Assembly: GCA_963771595.1 (NCBI GenBank)
Contig: CAVYUC010000035.1
Span: 56,088-120,087 of the forward strand
Direction: 5' to 3'
Source: CAVYUC01 sp963771595
GTDB taxonomy: Bacteria; Bacteroidota; Bacteroidia; Bacteroidales; Prolixibacteraceae
DNA: 64,000 nt
Shown here: piece by piece, positions 47,560 to 57,350 of the stretch
Layout of the letters: each line of letters starts with the position of its first letter
Numbering within the stretch: the stretch's first letter is position 1
Position numbers and translations under genes: made by a program
The notes under the pieces: generated by a model
Seen by the model: the letters and a program-made list of their open reading frames with translations, nothing else
The model's database searches: none
Told to the model about the DNA's origin: nothing

Positions 47560-47615
47560 TGTTTATTTCAATTGAAAAGTATACCAGAGTTTCAATCCAA
47601 AAGTATACCATTTAA
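46932..47615 (+). pseudogene. Truncated IS1595-family transposase
   Basis: An N-terminal zinc ribbon (CPKCKG and CKKCKT) and the helical domain are followed by the DDE domain start IELDEGYF. The frame leaves the transposase near residue 209 and ends in residues encoded by the inserted IS21-family end (SIEKYTRVSIQKYTI). The usual protein is about 300 aa, so the last catalytic part is missing and it is inactive. Confidence 0.85.
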
Positions 47616-47621
47616 ATTTAA

Positions 47622-47670
47622 TAAAAAAGGGCTATTCCTTCCCGGGGGTACCCCCGGGAAGGAATAGCCC
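47622..47670 (-). terminator. Perfect 42-bp palindrome after istB, terminator
   Basis: 47629-47670 is a perfect palindrome with 21-base arms running from GGGCTATTCCTTCCCGGGGG to CCCGGGAAGGAATAGCCC. On the minus strand it is followed by TTTTTTAT, as expected for intrinsic termination downstream of istB. The symmetry would also allow cruciform formation. Confidence 0.8.
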
Positions 47671-47698
47671 GGAGCCCTGATTTTGTATCCATAGTTTT

Positions 47699-48454
47699 TC
47701 ATTTTTTCATCATTTTTTTTGTTTCCCTGATCCTGTATGATTCGCCATTCATATTCACAAGGTGTGCTTTATGGGTTAATCTGTCAACCAAAGCAGCGGT
47801 TAATACAGCATCGCCAAATATCTCTTCCCAGCGCTCAAAACCCAGGTTGGTGGTAATGATTGTCGACTTTCTTCCCGCTCTTAAAGACAGGTGGCTAAAA
47901 AGCATTTCTGCCCCTTCTTTGTCGAAGGATATGTAACCAAACTCATCACATATAACAAGGTCATATTTTTCAAACCTTATTTCCATTTGCCGTAATGTCC
48001 GCCCGGAGTGGGATTCCCTAAGTTGTGTAAGCAAACGGTGTACAGTGGTAAAATACACTTTGTAGCCCTGCATGCAGGCCTTTAGTCCCAGACCGGTTGC
48101 AATATGGGTTTTCCCTGTTCCCGGATTTCCGGCCAATATGATGTTTTGCCCTGCTGGTACAAAATCAAGCCGCTCCAGCATGGGCAGTTTTTCGGCTGCA
48201 TCTTGCGGGAGCATAGCACGTTCAAGGTCATAGAGGTACATTTTGGCAGGAAACCCTGCTTGCCTGATTTGTGCTTTTTTACGGTTTTCAAGGCGTGTTT
48301 CGTATTCTTTCTTCATTAACCGTAGCAAGAAAGTTTCGTAGTCAGCCCTCTCTTTTGCAGCCTCTTTTGCTGTTTCTTCAAAGTCGCGCCTAAACACGGG
48401 CAACCTTAGTTCTTTACTGTACCTTGTGATTTGTTCTTTTATTTCTTTTTGCAT
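47699..48454 (-). CDS. istB: IstB-type ATP-binding helper of IS21 transposition
   Basis: 251 aa. Walker A is GNPGTGKTH, Walker B is LVICDEFGY, and a Cys-rich region is absent, as usual. IstB is the AAA+ partner that guides target selection by IstA. It starts 18 bp behind the istA stop. Confidence 0.94.
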   Translation of the reverse strand: MQKEIKEQITRYSKELRLPVFRRDFEETAKEAAKERADYETFLLRLMKKEYETRLENRKKAQIRQAGFPAKMYLYDLERAMLPQDAAEKLPMLERLDFVPAGQNIILAGNPGTGKTHIATGLGLKACMQGYKVYFTTVHRLLTQLRESHSGRTLRQMEIRFEKYDLVICDEFGYISFDKEGAEMLFSHLSLRAGRKSTIITTNLGFERWEEIFGDAVLTAALVDRLTHKAHLVNMNGESYRIRETKKMMKK

Positions 48455-48471
48455 TTTATTTTCTTATTGTG

Positions 48472-50013
48472 TTAACAACCAAATAAGTTTGCCACCTGCT
48501 GTAGCTGTTTTTTTGCCATAATCATAATTTCATTGCTACCAGGGTGCATTGTTTCCTGCAAAACATTTTTGTTGCCCAAAATGGCTGTTATCTTTTCCGT
48601 TTCAACACCTTGCGGGCAAGTCATGGTTATCCTGGACACTGCAGTTTCAAGTTCCTCCCCGCCAACCCGGTGCTTCTGGCAATAATGCAACAGGTCGATA
48701 AAGTCGCGTTGGTTGTTGGCATAAAACTGCCCATACAATTGCTTCAGGTAGTTACTACGTGACAGGGCCACGCTCCCTTGTAGCGCCCCTGGCTTTTTGT
48801 GAAAAGTGTCCAGGTAATGTTCTATGGAGATAATCCATTGGTGGTTGCCATAATCCCTGATATGGGAAGCTACAAGCTCATTTTCATGATAAAGCTCGAT
48901 TTTATGGCTAAATACTTTTGCATCTATAAAATGGCCCACAAGGTTATCCGGAACAGAATAACGATTGCAACGATAACTGACCGTGGCGTATTTGTCTGCC
49001 CGCAGCTGTATGGCCTCTGAGCAGGCCAAGGGACCAGGAGATTGCCACAGTTCTCCCTTTTCTGCTGCAAACATATCCATTGCCGTTTTGCCCGTCAATT
49101 GTTGCCGGATATTGTTTAGCTTTTTGATTACTGTATTAAGATATGTTATTGCCCCTTCCAAAGTTTCAAAATTACTTTTAACGCCAAATGCTTTTCGCCT
49201 GATGTACTCAACACTTCTCTCGACATGCCCTTTTTCGTTGCCACGATAGGCATTGCAAAAACGGTGAGAAAACTGATAATGCCCTTTCAACTGCAGCAAT
49301 GCCTGTGTGGGTTCTTTTTCATGTGGTCCGACAAATTTTGCCACAGCAACACGCATGTTGTCATAAATCATCTGGTGATAAACCCCTCCGGTATGCGAAA
49401 AGAATGAAACATGGGACTCCAAAAAGGCCAGCGTATCCTGTCGCTGATAAATGGAAGCGTACCTATAATTACTGTAAGCTGATGTAAAAACGGCAAGGTT
49501 CAACCGCACCAGCTGCCCTGCGATGGTGAGCTTTATCTCACCCCAGTCAAACTCACAACTGGTACCCGGTAAATATTCCTGACGAATAAAAGCTTCTTTA
49601 TTTGATACTTTGCCTTCCTGCTCACGGATATAATTACATACGGTTGTATATCCGATTTGGTAACCCATGTCTTGAAGGGCTTCCGATATATCAATCTTTT
49701 TAAGTACCTGCTTGCGCAGGCCATGCCTGAGTTTATGCTTATTCTCTTCAACCATTTTGTCGATGGCTGCTTGTATATCACGCGTGAGTCGTAGCTTCCC
49801 CCGGGAACCACTTTGGTAAACCAGTGGCTTGGATAAATACCCGATTAAAGATGCTTTCTCATTTGGAGATCCACGCAGGTGGGATTCATAGTCAAATAAA
49901 TATTTACGAACCGTTTTTCGACTAATCTTAAGCTCACGGGCTATTGTTCGTTGACTTTTCCCTTCACGGTGGCTCTGGATTATGATCTCTTGTTTTGTAT
50001 ACATACTAATCAT
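48472..50013 (-). CDS. istA: IstA-type transposase of IS21 family
   Basis: 513 aa. An N-terminal helix-turn-helix (SQRTIARELKISRKTVRKYL) is followed by the integrase catalytic core, with first Asp in CEFDWGEIKLT, second in YDNMRVAV and Glu in KGHVERSVEYIRR. The length is normal and there is no frameshift, so the element may still be active. Confidence 0.95.
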   Translation of the reverse strand: MISMYTKQEIIIQSHREGKSQRTIARELKISRKTVRKYLFDYESHLRGSPNEKASLIGYLSKPLVYQSGSRGKLRLTRDIQAAIDKMVEENKHKLRHGLRKQVLKKIDISEALQDMGYQIGYTTVCNYIREQEGKVSNKEAFIRQEYLPGTSCEFDWGEIKLTIAGQLVRLNLAVFTSAYSNYRYASIYQRQDTLAFLESHVSFFSHTGGVYHQMIYDNMRVAVAKFVGPHEKEPTQALLQLKGHYQFSHRFCNAYRGNEKGHVERSVEYIRRKAFGVKSNFETLEGAITYLNTVIKKLNNIRQQLTGKTAMDMFAAEKGELWQSPGPLACSEAIQLRADKYATVSYRCNRYSVPDNLVGHFIDAKVFSHKIELYHENELVASHIRDYGNHQWIISIEHYLDTFHKKPGALQGSVALSRSNYLKQLYGQFYANNQRDFIDLLHYCQKHRVGGEELETAVSRITMTCPQGVETEKITAILGNKNVLQETMHPGSNEIMIMAKKQLQQVANLFGC

Positions 50014-50100
50014 TTTTTAGGAACGAATAAATCGTTCTGTTATGAAATAGTGGTATACTTTTCGATTAATATATGGGGTACTTCCTAATTAATATAAACA

Positions 50101-51760
50101 AAAATGGCTCAAAGCCCTGAACAAATAAAGATATGATTATGCAAAGCGGTACTGTAAAGTATAGACTGTAATTGATTGATACGCAGACAACCTTTTTGTA
50201 TCGCTTTGCATAACGATATGCTCTGCATAAAAAGTGTAGTCTATTTCACGGATGCTATTATAAATGGACCAAAATGCATGTTCATCAAGTTCCATTATGG
50301 AAGTCCTCAGGAAATATATCCCGGATTGGCTATTGTCGGATTCTCCTGTTTTATGACGGCAGCTTATGGATGTTGCTGTTCCATTGCCGTCGTCGCATAC
50401 GGTTATGTCGTACCAGGTATGAACCGATGGATATTTCTGTTTAAGCCTTCCAATGCGCTCATAAACCTTGTTGAGCTTTTTGGTGCCCCCTTTTTTGGAT
50501 ATCCCTTCCTGGATACCTTGTATACCTTGCTCGAAACGTTGTGAAAGCAGGCCGTTCATGCTGTCTTCTTTCATTTTCTTTGCCTGGCTTTTAACCCAAA
50601 GGTACTGGTCGCTGTCGTCATCCGCCTGTACCTTTAGCAGTTCTATGGGTTGTTTTCTTTTGTCGGTTAATTGCACCGGGGTTGCCGTGGTATCTGCATA
50701 ATATGCTTTTAACGAGGATGCGTGAAACACACATGTAGTCATATCCTTTATTTTTGAGCATCAAAAGGTTATCATCGGTTGCAATCCCCGCATCAATAAC
50801 TACAATGGGCTTACGGCCTGAAAAAGAGGTTTGCCGGCTCAGGGCATTTATTATCCCTTCCAGTGTCTTGCAATCGGCCATATTGCCCTGGTAAATGTTC
50901 GAGTATTTTAAAAACCCTTCACGGTTAATCACTACGGCCAATACTACTAACCGGGCATCGCTGCGCTTTTCTTTACTGCGGCCAAATTTAGCTATCCTGC
51001 TACCCACCATCCGGCCTTCAATCCGCCACCTGGCGGAGGTCGAGTCGTACAAAATAATTTTGTCTTCCAGGTCGAACAGTTCGTTGGTCTGCCGTGAGAG
51101 GTATTGTTCCAAAGGGTCTTTTATCTGGTACAGCTTATGTGATATGCCGTAGAGCTTGTCTTTTGTTACTTTCTCCTTATCAAAACCGGTTATCTCGCTA
51201 ATGGCTGAGCTTTCTTTAATGAAGGAAACGGTTTTCAGTTCCGATGCCGGGTAAACTGCCCTGCTTATAATGTGTGTAACAGCCAGGTTTATCTGGTCTT
51301 CTTCCCAGCTCGACTGACGCAGGAAATTGCCAATATCCAACTGGTCAACGGCTTGCTTGCACAACCATTCTGCTCCTATTTCGCGGGCATCTTTATTCTT
51401 TAATGTGGACATGTTGACCGTTTCCCATTCGGCTTTGCCCTGGTTTATATCGTACCGTTTTTTTCTCCTGACTTCTTCAAAAAAATATCGGGCAAGTTGC
51501 TCAATCTTTTCATCTGCATCGCTGGTTGATAAAGTGTTCCCGCCATTTATAATCAATTGTTCTACCCGCTTGCCCAGAAGTTTTTTCTGTTCATCGGTTT
51601 CCAGTTCGTCCAGCCGCCCAAAGCTCACTATGATTCGGTGGGTTACCTGTCCATGAATCCTGCAGCCCTCCACCATTTTATACACCGTGTAACGCTCGCC
51701 GGTGGTCCTGTTCTGTTTTAAATATGGCTTGACAAACATATTGCTAAGCTATGCAACTAT
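50101..51760 (-). mobile_element. IS1634-family remnant
   Basis: A frameshifted and C-terminally shortened transposase with little flanking DNA. It abuts the right end of the IS21-family element. The terminal inverted repeats were not identified. Confidence 0.7.
50137..51739 (-). pseudogene. IS1634-family transposase, frameshifted and truncated
   Basis: The first part (51739 to 50618) has the DDE domain with the first Asp in LYDSTSARW and the second in VVIDAGIATDDN. A single-base indel near 50719-50724 shifts into the second part (to 50137), which carries the family motif SGIYFLRTS and IYNSIREIDYTF. Reading through gives about 533 aa. Intact relatives are near 600 aa, and the segment after YTF appears shortened. 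It is inactive. Confidence 0.88.
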
Positions 51761-52089
51761 TTGTTTATCAGCAACAAGAGCGGGGGTACAACATTTTAAG
51801 AATCAAATAATACAAAAACGTATGTCGTTGATTATCAATGCTAATTGTTTTTGCACATTTGGCAATTATTGATAAAAACAGGGTTATTAACAGATTTTTA
51901 TGGGGTTTTTGATGCTACCCCTGCAATGTGGGTTAAGAAAAAACTATATCGATCAGATAAATAATATGATTGCAAATTGCATTTTAAATCCGGAACAAGT
52001 TTGGTAATAGATTATTAATTCCCATCCAGTGTACCAAGATTCATTTCTCAAGCAGCTTATCTAAAAAAAGGAAGTAAAACTTCATAATA
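51740..52089. other. Intergenic region without recognised features
   Basis: 350 bp between the IS1634 remnant and the RraA-like gene. It includes the presumed outer end of the IS and AT-rich sequence. I see no gene, hairpin with T tract or repeat. Confidence 0.5.
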
Positions 52090-52833
52090 TTAAAAGTACC
52101 CTCCCTTTTTTACAATTTCATCAATGGAATGTCCCTCTTTCACCCAACTATAAATAATTTTTTCGTTTTCATTGATTTCTTCTGCCCTGATAAGAACATC
52201 ATAGGCAATATCCCTTGGGACGATAAGCACTCCGTCAATATCACCAAGAATTACATCTCCAGGTTTAATAGTTGCATCCCCGATTTTAATTGGAATCTGG
52301 TAATGTGTAATTTGACAACGTCCTATACTACCATTGGAAATACGATACTCATAAAACAATGGAAAATCTGCTTCAAGGATTTGATGTGTATCACGGATTC
52401 CACCGTCAATGCAGGCAGCTTTTACTTTTTTGCTTTTTGCTGTTGCGGTCATTACACCTCCCCATAAGGTTGCTTTTTCATCTCTGCTGGTATCCCATAT
52501 AATAAAGGCATCTTCATGCATTTCATCTAACATTTGGGAACGAAAATCCATTTCGCCTGTGATTTTTACATTTGGGGAACTTTTCACCGTAAAAGCAAAT
52601 CCCGCATAAGTACGATATTCCCGCAACGATTTGATACGCCCCGGCAATGCCTGTTCCAACAAACAAAACTCGCGTAACACGTCATTTACTGCACCTGTAT
52701 AAAGTTGCTCATATCTATCAAGTAATTCTTTATCAGGGATTGGAAATTTTTTCCTTGAAATAGTTTCTCTGCTCTGAATAAGTTTTTCCAGATTCATCAT
52801 CCCTATTTCTTTTTTGTATTGATCAACACTCAT
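52090..52833 (-). CDS. RraA-family (aldolase-like) protein
   Basis: 247 aa. The RraA/HMG aldolase fold is shown by WGGVMTATAKSKKVKAACID followed by GGIRDT and by GDVILGDIDGVLIVP. Family members include 4-hydroxy-4-methyl-2-oxoglutarate aldolases and sugar-acid enzymes, and the RNase E inhibitor RraA itself is not expected here. It is the last gene of the sugar-acid group, 37 bp behind the SDR gene, so a retro-aldol or decarboxylase step on a keto-sugar acid is the best inference. Confidence 0.82.
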   Translation of the reverse strand: MSVDQYKKEIGMMNLEKLIQSRETISRKKFPIPDKELLDRYEQLYTGAVNDVLREFCLLEQALPGRIKSLREYRTYAGFAFTVKSSPNVKITGEMDFRSQMLDEMHEDAFIIWDTSRDEKATLWGGVMTATAKSKKVKAACIDGGIRDTHQILEADFPLFYEYRISNGSIGRCQITHYQIPIKIGDATIKPGDVILGDIDGVLIVPRDIAYDVLIRAEEINENEKIIYSWVKEGHSIDEIVKKGGYF

Positions 52834-52870
52834 AATTTAAAGTTTATATTTTTAAATTTTACTTAACTAC

Positions 52871-53644
52871 TTAAAAATTCAATCCCATTCCACCATCCAC
52901 AAAAATGTCCTGACCTGTAATGTATTTACCGGCATCGGAACAAAGCAGCAGAGCGGTTGCTGCGCAATCAGAAGTATCGCCGATATAACCGAGCGGAATT
53001 TTTTCCTCCACAATTGCCTTATACTTTTCGTTCTGAAGCACTTCCTCGTTCCGGATAGTTGGAAAAACCCCCGGGGCCAGGTTATTAATGGTTACTCCGT
53101 ATTTTCCAATCTGGGCGGCCAGATTTTTCACCATACTCAATTGTGCCATTTTCGAAGCGGCATACACTATCATCTGCGGATGTGGACGGGACTGCTGAAC
53201 GCTACCAAGGGTGACAATACGACCCCAACCGTTCTTTTTCATATTAGGGAACAACTCCTGAATTAAAAAAAGTGATGCTCTAAAGTTGATATTGATTTGA
53301 TCTTCAAATTCCTGCGGAGATACCTCATTCCAGGCTTTACGGTACTGGACCGAGGCGTTAAGAACTAAAATATCAGTAGAAAGTTCGTTGTCCTTAAGAA
53401 AGTACGAAATAATTTTGATTGAATCGAGCTGGGACAAATCGCATTGAATTAGATGACACTTAACCCCCTTCTCAACGATTTCCTTTTTGGTCTCTTCGGC
53501 AAGTTTTTTGTTTGTTCGGTAATTGATAATCACATCGGCGCCATATTCTGCGAGAGCAAGCGAAATGGCTTTCCCTATACCCTGGCTGCCACCGGTTACA
53601 AAAGCGATTTTTCCTTTCAGATTAAATAAATTTTTAATTTCCAT
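52871..53644 (-). CDS. Short-chain dehydrogenase/reductase
   Basis: 257 aa. The cofactor site is TGGSQGIG (residues 17-24) and the active site includes LGSVQQSRP with Ser and VYAASK with Tyr/Lys near residue 160. The C-terminus has the usual GQDIFVDGGM. It presumably oxidises a sugar, lactone or sugar acid. It begins 1 bp after the stop of the SMP-30 gene. Confidence 0.92.
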   Translation of the reverse strand: MEIKNLFNLKGKIAFVTGGSQGIGKAISLALAEYGADVIINYRTNKKLAEETKKEIVEKGVKCHLIQCDLSQLDSIKIISYFLKDNELSTDILVLNASVQYRKAWNEVSPQEFEDQININFRASLFLIQELFPNMKKNGWGRIVTLGSVQQSRPHPQMIVYAASKMAQLSMVKNLAAQIGKYGVTINNLAPGVFPTIRNEEVLQNEKYKAIVEEKIPLGYIGDTSDCAATALLLCSDAGKYITGQDIFVDGGMGLNF

Positions 53645-53645
53645 A

Positions 53646-54470
53646 TTATCTGTAATAAATTGGTAGTCCTTTGTTTTTTATTTTGTACGAAAGGATTTGC
53701 CCTTTTTCGGCTTCCGTTACAACAAGGCCCAATTTGCTCGAAGGATCGAAAGCACAGCTTGTAGGCCTGCTGCCCGGACAATTCAGGTAGCCTGATAATT
53801 TCCCATTTTTGTTGTAAATATTTATTATACTCTCATTGAAAACTGCGACATAAAGATTCTCCATTTCATCGAATGCCATGCCGTCCGGTCCCCACGGGCC
53901 ATTCCCTGCCTTTGCAAATGGACGTTCATTTAGGATCTCAAGATTGTTGGGATCCCACTTACCGATCCAGAGTTGCTGCCGGTAGGTTTCGGCAAAAGTC
54001 AAGGTCTTGCCATCTGATCTCAAAGCCAGTCCGTTCGTAAAATATTTACCCGTAGAAATGACTTTCGCTTCTTTTTTTCCTTTGGGCAAAACACACAGCG
54101 TAGAGATGGGTTTTTTGCGTCCGTCGGCATGATCTGAAAACAACAAATTCCCCTCCATATCGAAGATAAGGTCATTGGGGCGTTTCAGTTTTTCCCCATC
54201 CGTTGTTTGTTGACAAATAGTTTCAAATTTTTGATTTTGGGGATCAAAAGTCCTTAATTCCCCGCGTCCGCTGTCACAAAACCAGATATTTCCTATCCTG
54301 TCAATCATGGCTCCGTTCGGCGTTCCATTCACATCGAAACGGGTGAGATTTTTCCCGTCCCAACGTGAAAGGTTTCCTCCTGTGATTTCTGCAATCCAAA
54401 GGTTCCCGTCAAAATCGAAAACCGGTCCTTCCGGAAATTTAAGTTCTGATATGATACATTCGTAATCCAT
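53646..54470 (-). CDS. SMP-30/gluconolactonase-family lactonase
   Basis: 274 aa six-bladed propeller with FPEGPVFDFDGNLWIAE, GTPNGAMIDRIGNIWFCD and LKRPNDLIFDMEGNLLFSDH. The Glu, Asn and Asp metal ligands of the family are visible in EGP, RPND and GPDGMAFD. It hydrolyses aldonolactones to sugar acids. It is placed between the SDR gene and the beheaded enolase-superfamily gene, as in sugar-acid pathways (dehydrogenase, lactonase, dehydratase, aldolase). Confidence 0.92.
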   Translation of the reverse strand: MDYECIISELKFPEGPVFDFDGNLWIAEITGGNLSRWDGKNLTRFDVNGTPNGAMIDRIGNIWFCDSGRGELRTFDPQNQKFETICQQTTDGEKLKRPNDLIFDMEGNLLFSDHADGRKKPISTLCVLPKGKKEAKVISTGKYFTNGLALRSDGKTLTFAETYRQQLWIGKWDPNNLEILNERPFAKAGNGPWGPDGMAFDEMENLYVAVFNESIINIYNKNGKLSGYLNCPGSRPTSCAFDPSSKLGLVVTEAEKGQILSYKIKNKGLPIYYR

Positions 54471-54477
54471 ATCCTAA

Positions 54478-54834
54478 TCAGATACTCCCAACAACCGGGA
54501 ACCAGTCTGGCCGGTATTCATCCTGGTGAAATCGGGCATAATAATCACCTTTCTCATCGAAATAACGTCCGTATTTTTTCATTTTCTTTTCGTCCAGTTC
54601 AACTCCAAGGCCAGGACCTTCAGGCACTTTTATACAACCATCTTCATATTTCATTAATCCGCCTTTGATAATGTCATCTGTCAAGTAATGGTAATGGGCA
54701 TCCCCGGCAAATGTCATGGTTGGAATAGTTGCAGCTGTATGAAGCATGGCCGCCAGTTCAATTCCAAATTCGGCCCCACTGTGCATGGCAACCCCCAGGT
54801 TGAAGGTCCGGCAAACGGCCACCAGGTCTTTCAC
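54478..54834 (-). pseudogene. C-terminal fragment of enolase-superfamily dehydratase
   Basis: 118 aa, opening with GTG. MHSGAEFGIELAAMLHTAAT and DAHYHYLTDDIIKGG belong to the C-terminal barrel of mandelate racemase/glucarate-dehydratase-type enzymes, and the normal length is near 400 aa. The N-terminal 70 per cent is gone, and upstream the sequence passes directly into hsdM. Metal ligands would lie in the lost part, so it is inactive. It explains the missing dehydratase in the sugar-acid operon. Confidence 0.85.
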
Positions 54835-57233
54835 TGTAGAGTGCGGTGCCAGCGTGCCAGGATTAATTCCTTGGCTTCCTGTTCCGTGATTAAAACACGG
54901 GCTTTATCTACGAGGGCTTCTTTTTTGTCCTTAATTTCCTTAATGATTTTCCGACATTTCCGGAGTTCTTTTTCCAGTTCGGTATGCCGGGCAAAGCGGC
55001 TTTCCTGTTCTTCAATATCGGTGGTAAAAACCTTTTCTTTCTCCTGTAATTGTGTTTTCTCGTTTTCCAGAGCGGTGGTATCCTCGTCTGTTTTCTGAAG
55101 GGCTTTTATTCTTTTGTTCAGGTTGGTAATTTCCTTTTTCAGTGCCCTTTGGTATGCTTTTAGTTCTTTTACCCGGTCTTTTACTTCTTTTATTTCATCC
55201 TTTGGCCACACTTCGTATTCTTCTTCGCTCCAGGCACCTTCTTCCAGCTCGTTTACTTCTTTAAAAAGGGCATCCAGTTCGTCGCGCCGGGCTTCCTTTT
55301 CCCGTTGTTCTTTTAAAACTTCGGGAAACTGGCTTTCGAGTATTTCATCTTCGGGAATAAGTTCGGCATTCCACCCGCTGCTGGCCACCGATTTAAGGTC
55401 GGTATCGAGGTTTTGCCAAAAGGCTGCAAATGCACCGCGGCTTTGGTGGAGGTCGAGCACCGGTTTTCCATGTCCGTTGGGTGTGGTTATTTTAGCGGCA
55501 AATGCTTTTGAGAATTTCCGGTTCAACTCAAAAATGTTTCGTTTTTCGGGCAAAGCGTGCAGGTCATTCAGAATTTCATCCCAAAATTCATTGAGCTGAA
55601 TAGTGTAATTTTCCAGTGTTTTTGCCACCTCACTGCTTTCTTCAATAACAGGTTTTATTTCTTCCTTGTTTTTAATTGTGGTTTTGAATTGCGCGTATCC
55701 TTCTTTTAACGGTTCAAACAGATTTTGTTCCAATCCCTGATAAGAGCCAAAATAACTATTGAGCGACTTAATTTCTTCATCAGGGATTCCGCCGTGAAGG
55801 TGTGCATGTACATCGTGCGGTTCGGGTGGGGGAGCGTTATCGACATACCGCCGGATGTTGAGGTTGAAATCTTCTGCTTCGAGGTCGGATTTTGAAACTT
55901 TTTTGCTGTATTTTGGAATTTCCAGTTTCTTGCGATAGGTGTATGAGATTTTTTCAATGTCTTCGGGACGTAATTTATTCTGTACTTTACCTTCCTTGTA
56001 TTCCCGGTTGGCATTAATAAACAGCACCTCATCGCGGTTGACTGCCTCATCCTTGTTTATAATGAGTATGGCTGCTTCAATACCGGTCCCGTAAAAGAGG
56101 GCGGGTGGCAAACTTACCACCGCTTCGAGGTATCCTTTGCTGATGAGCCATTTTCTGAAATTACGTTCTTCACCCCCGCGAAACAATACGCCGTGTGGCA
56201 TAACCACTGCCATTCGTCCGTTGTTTTTAAGCACGGCTACCATGTGTTGCACAAACATAAAATCGGCCTTGCCTTTGGTTGGCATCCGGTAATGAAACCG
56301 GGTTTTGTGTTCCATGTCATCCCAACTGTAATTCTGGGAAAATGGCGGATTGGCAATCACATGGTCGAAAAGCATGAGTTCGCCCTGTTCCACATGTTCG
56401 GGAACACTGAGCGTATCGTTGTTTCGAATATCAGCATCATAAATCCCATGAAACAACATGTTCATTTTACAAAGGCTCCAGGTGGTTCCGTTTTTTTCCT
56501 GGCCGTACAGTGTAAGGTTGCGGGCAGAACCGTAACGGTTTTCCACATACTTTTTGCTTTCGATAAGCATACCACCGCTGCCCACGGTAGGGTCGTAAAT
56601 GCTGGCATCTTCGTTGGGTTCCAACAGGTTTACCATTAACCGGACCACTTCGTGGGGCGTATAAAATTCGCCGCCTTTTTTCCCGGCGCTGTCGGCAAAA
56701 TATTTTATGAGGTATTCGTAGGCTGCACCCATCAAGTCGGGAAATTCCAGGTCTTCATCTTTCAGGCTGATGCGGTTGAATTTACGGATTAACTCGCGGA
56801 GGTCGCTGTCGGAAATCCGTTTGTTGTTTTTTCCAATGGTGCGGTTGAAATCAACTGCCGTGAGCACACCTTCGAGTTTGTCGAGGTTATGCTCTTCAAT
56901 GGCAGCCAGCGCTTTGTTCAGATGGTCCCCAATTTCTTCGTGCAGATTACGGAGGTTTTCCCAGCGTGCATTTTCGGGAATCCAGTAGCTGTAAGCTTTT
57001 GGATTTTTATCGAGTTCGTAACCAATTTGCGGTTCTGCAATCTGGAATTTATTTTTTAGTACCTTTTTTCTCACATCACGTTCCACCAGAAACTGGTCGT
57101 TGATTCTTTTCAGGAACATTGTAGCGATGATGTATTCCTTAAATTCCGAAGCATCCATGTTCCCCCTCAGATCCTCGCAGGTATTTTCGAGGAATGTTTC
57201 CAGCCGTTTTAAGGATAATTTTTGTTTGGCCAT
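54831..57233 (-). CDS. hsdM: Type I restriction-modification methyltransferase, probably C-terminally truncated
   Basis: 800 aa. The N-terminal helical domain is followed by the N6-adenine methyltransferase core with DPTVGSGG (214-221, motif I) and NPPF (295-298, motif IV). The last 180 residues include a long Lys/Glu-rich coiled coil. The frame ends at ELILARWHRTLQ, where relatives continue for some tens of residues, and overlaps the enolase fragment by four bases, so the extreme C-terminus was probably lost at the junction. No hsdS or hsdR follows. Without HsdS it is not expected to recognise DNA. Confidence 0.88.
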   Translation of the reverse strand: MAKQKLSLKRLETFLENTCEDLRGNMDASEFKEYIIATMFLKRINDQFLVERDVRKKVLKNKFQIAEPQIGYELDKNPKAYSYWIPENARWENLRNLHEEIGDHLNKALAAIEEHNLDKLEGVLTAVDFNRTIGKNNKRISDSDLRELIRKFNRISLKDEDLEFPDLMGAAYEYLIKYFADSAGKKGGEFYTPHEVVRLMVNLLEPNEDASIYDPTVGSGGMLIESKKYVENRYGSARNLTLYGQEKNGTTWSLCKMNMLFHGIYDADIRNNDTLSVPEHVEQGELMLFDHVIANPPFSQNYSWDDMEHKTRFHYRMPTKGKADFMFVQHMVAVLKNNGRMAVVMPHGVLFRGGEERNFRKWLISKGYLEAVVSLPPALFYGTGIEAAILIINKDEAVNRDEVLFINANREYKEGKVQNKLRPEDIEKISYTYRKKLEIPKYSKKVSKSDLEAEDFNLNIRRYVDNAPPPEPHDVHAHLHGGIPDEEIKSLNSYFGSYQGLEQNLFEPLKEGYAQFKTTIKNKEEIKPVIEESSEVAKTLENYTIQLNEFWDEILNDLHALPEKRNIFELNRKFSKAFAAKITTPNGHGKPVLDLHQSRGAFAAFWQNLDTDLKSVASSGWNAELIPEDEILESQFPEVLKEQREKEARRDELDALFKEVNELEEGAWSEEEYEVWPKDEIKEVKDRVKELKAYQRALKKEITNLNKRIKALQKTDEDTTALENEKTQLQEKEKVFTTDIEEQESRFARHTELEKELRKCRKIIKEIKDKKEALVDKARVLITEQEAKELILARWHRTLQ

Positions 57234-57350
57234 TAATGCAGGTTTCTATTTAAGATGATTGATTGATTTATAAAATAACTTGCTGAAATGGTTAGTTTCT
57301 CCTCCAAAGATAATTTTTACAATATAAATAAAGGAAAAAACTTACTGTTT

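Larger units (their letters stand above)
47560..50100 (-). mobile_element. IS21-family insertion sequence
   Basis: The istA and istB genes lie inside. The left end TGTTTATTTCAATTGAAAAG and the right end read inwards (TGTTTATATTAATTAGGAAG) share TGTTTAT, AATT and AAGTA. Inner copies of AAAAGTATACCA near both ends (about 47574, 47590 and 50052) are the multiple terminal repeats usual for this family. The boundaries are estimated from these words. The element sits in an IS1595-type transposase. Confidence 0.75.

Noticed and set aside
54831..57233. Complete type I restriction system
   Set aside because: Only hsdM is present. No HsdS target-recognition domain or HsdR helicase/nuclease could be found in the window.
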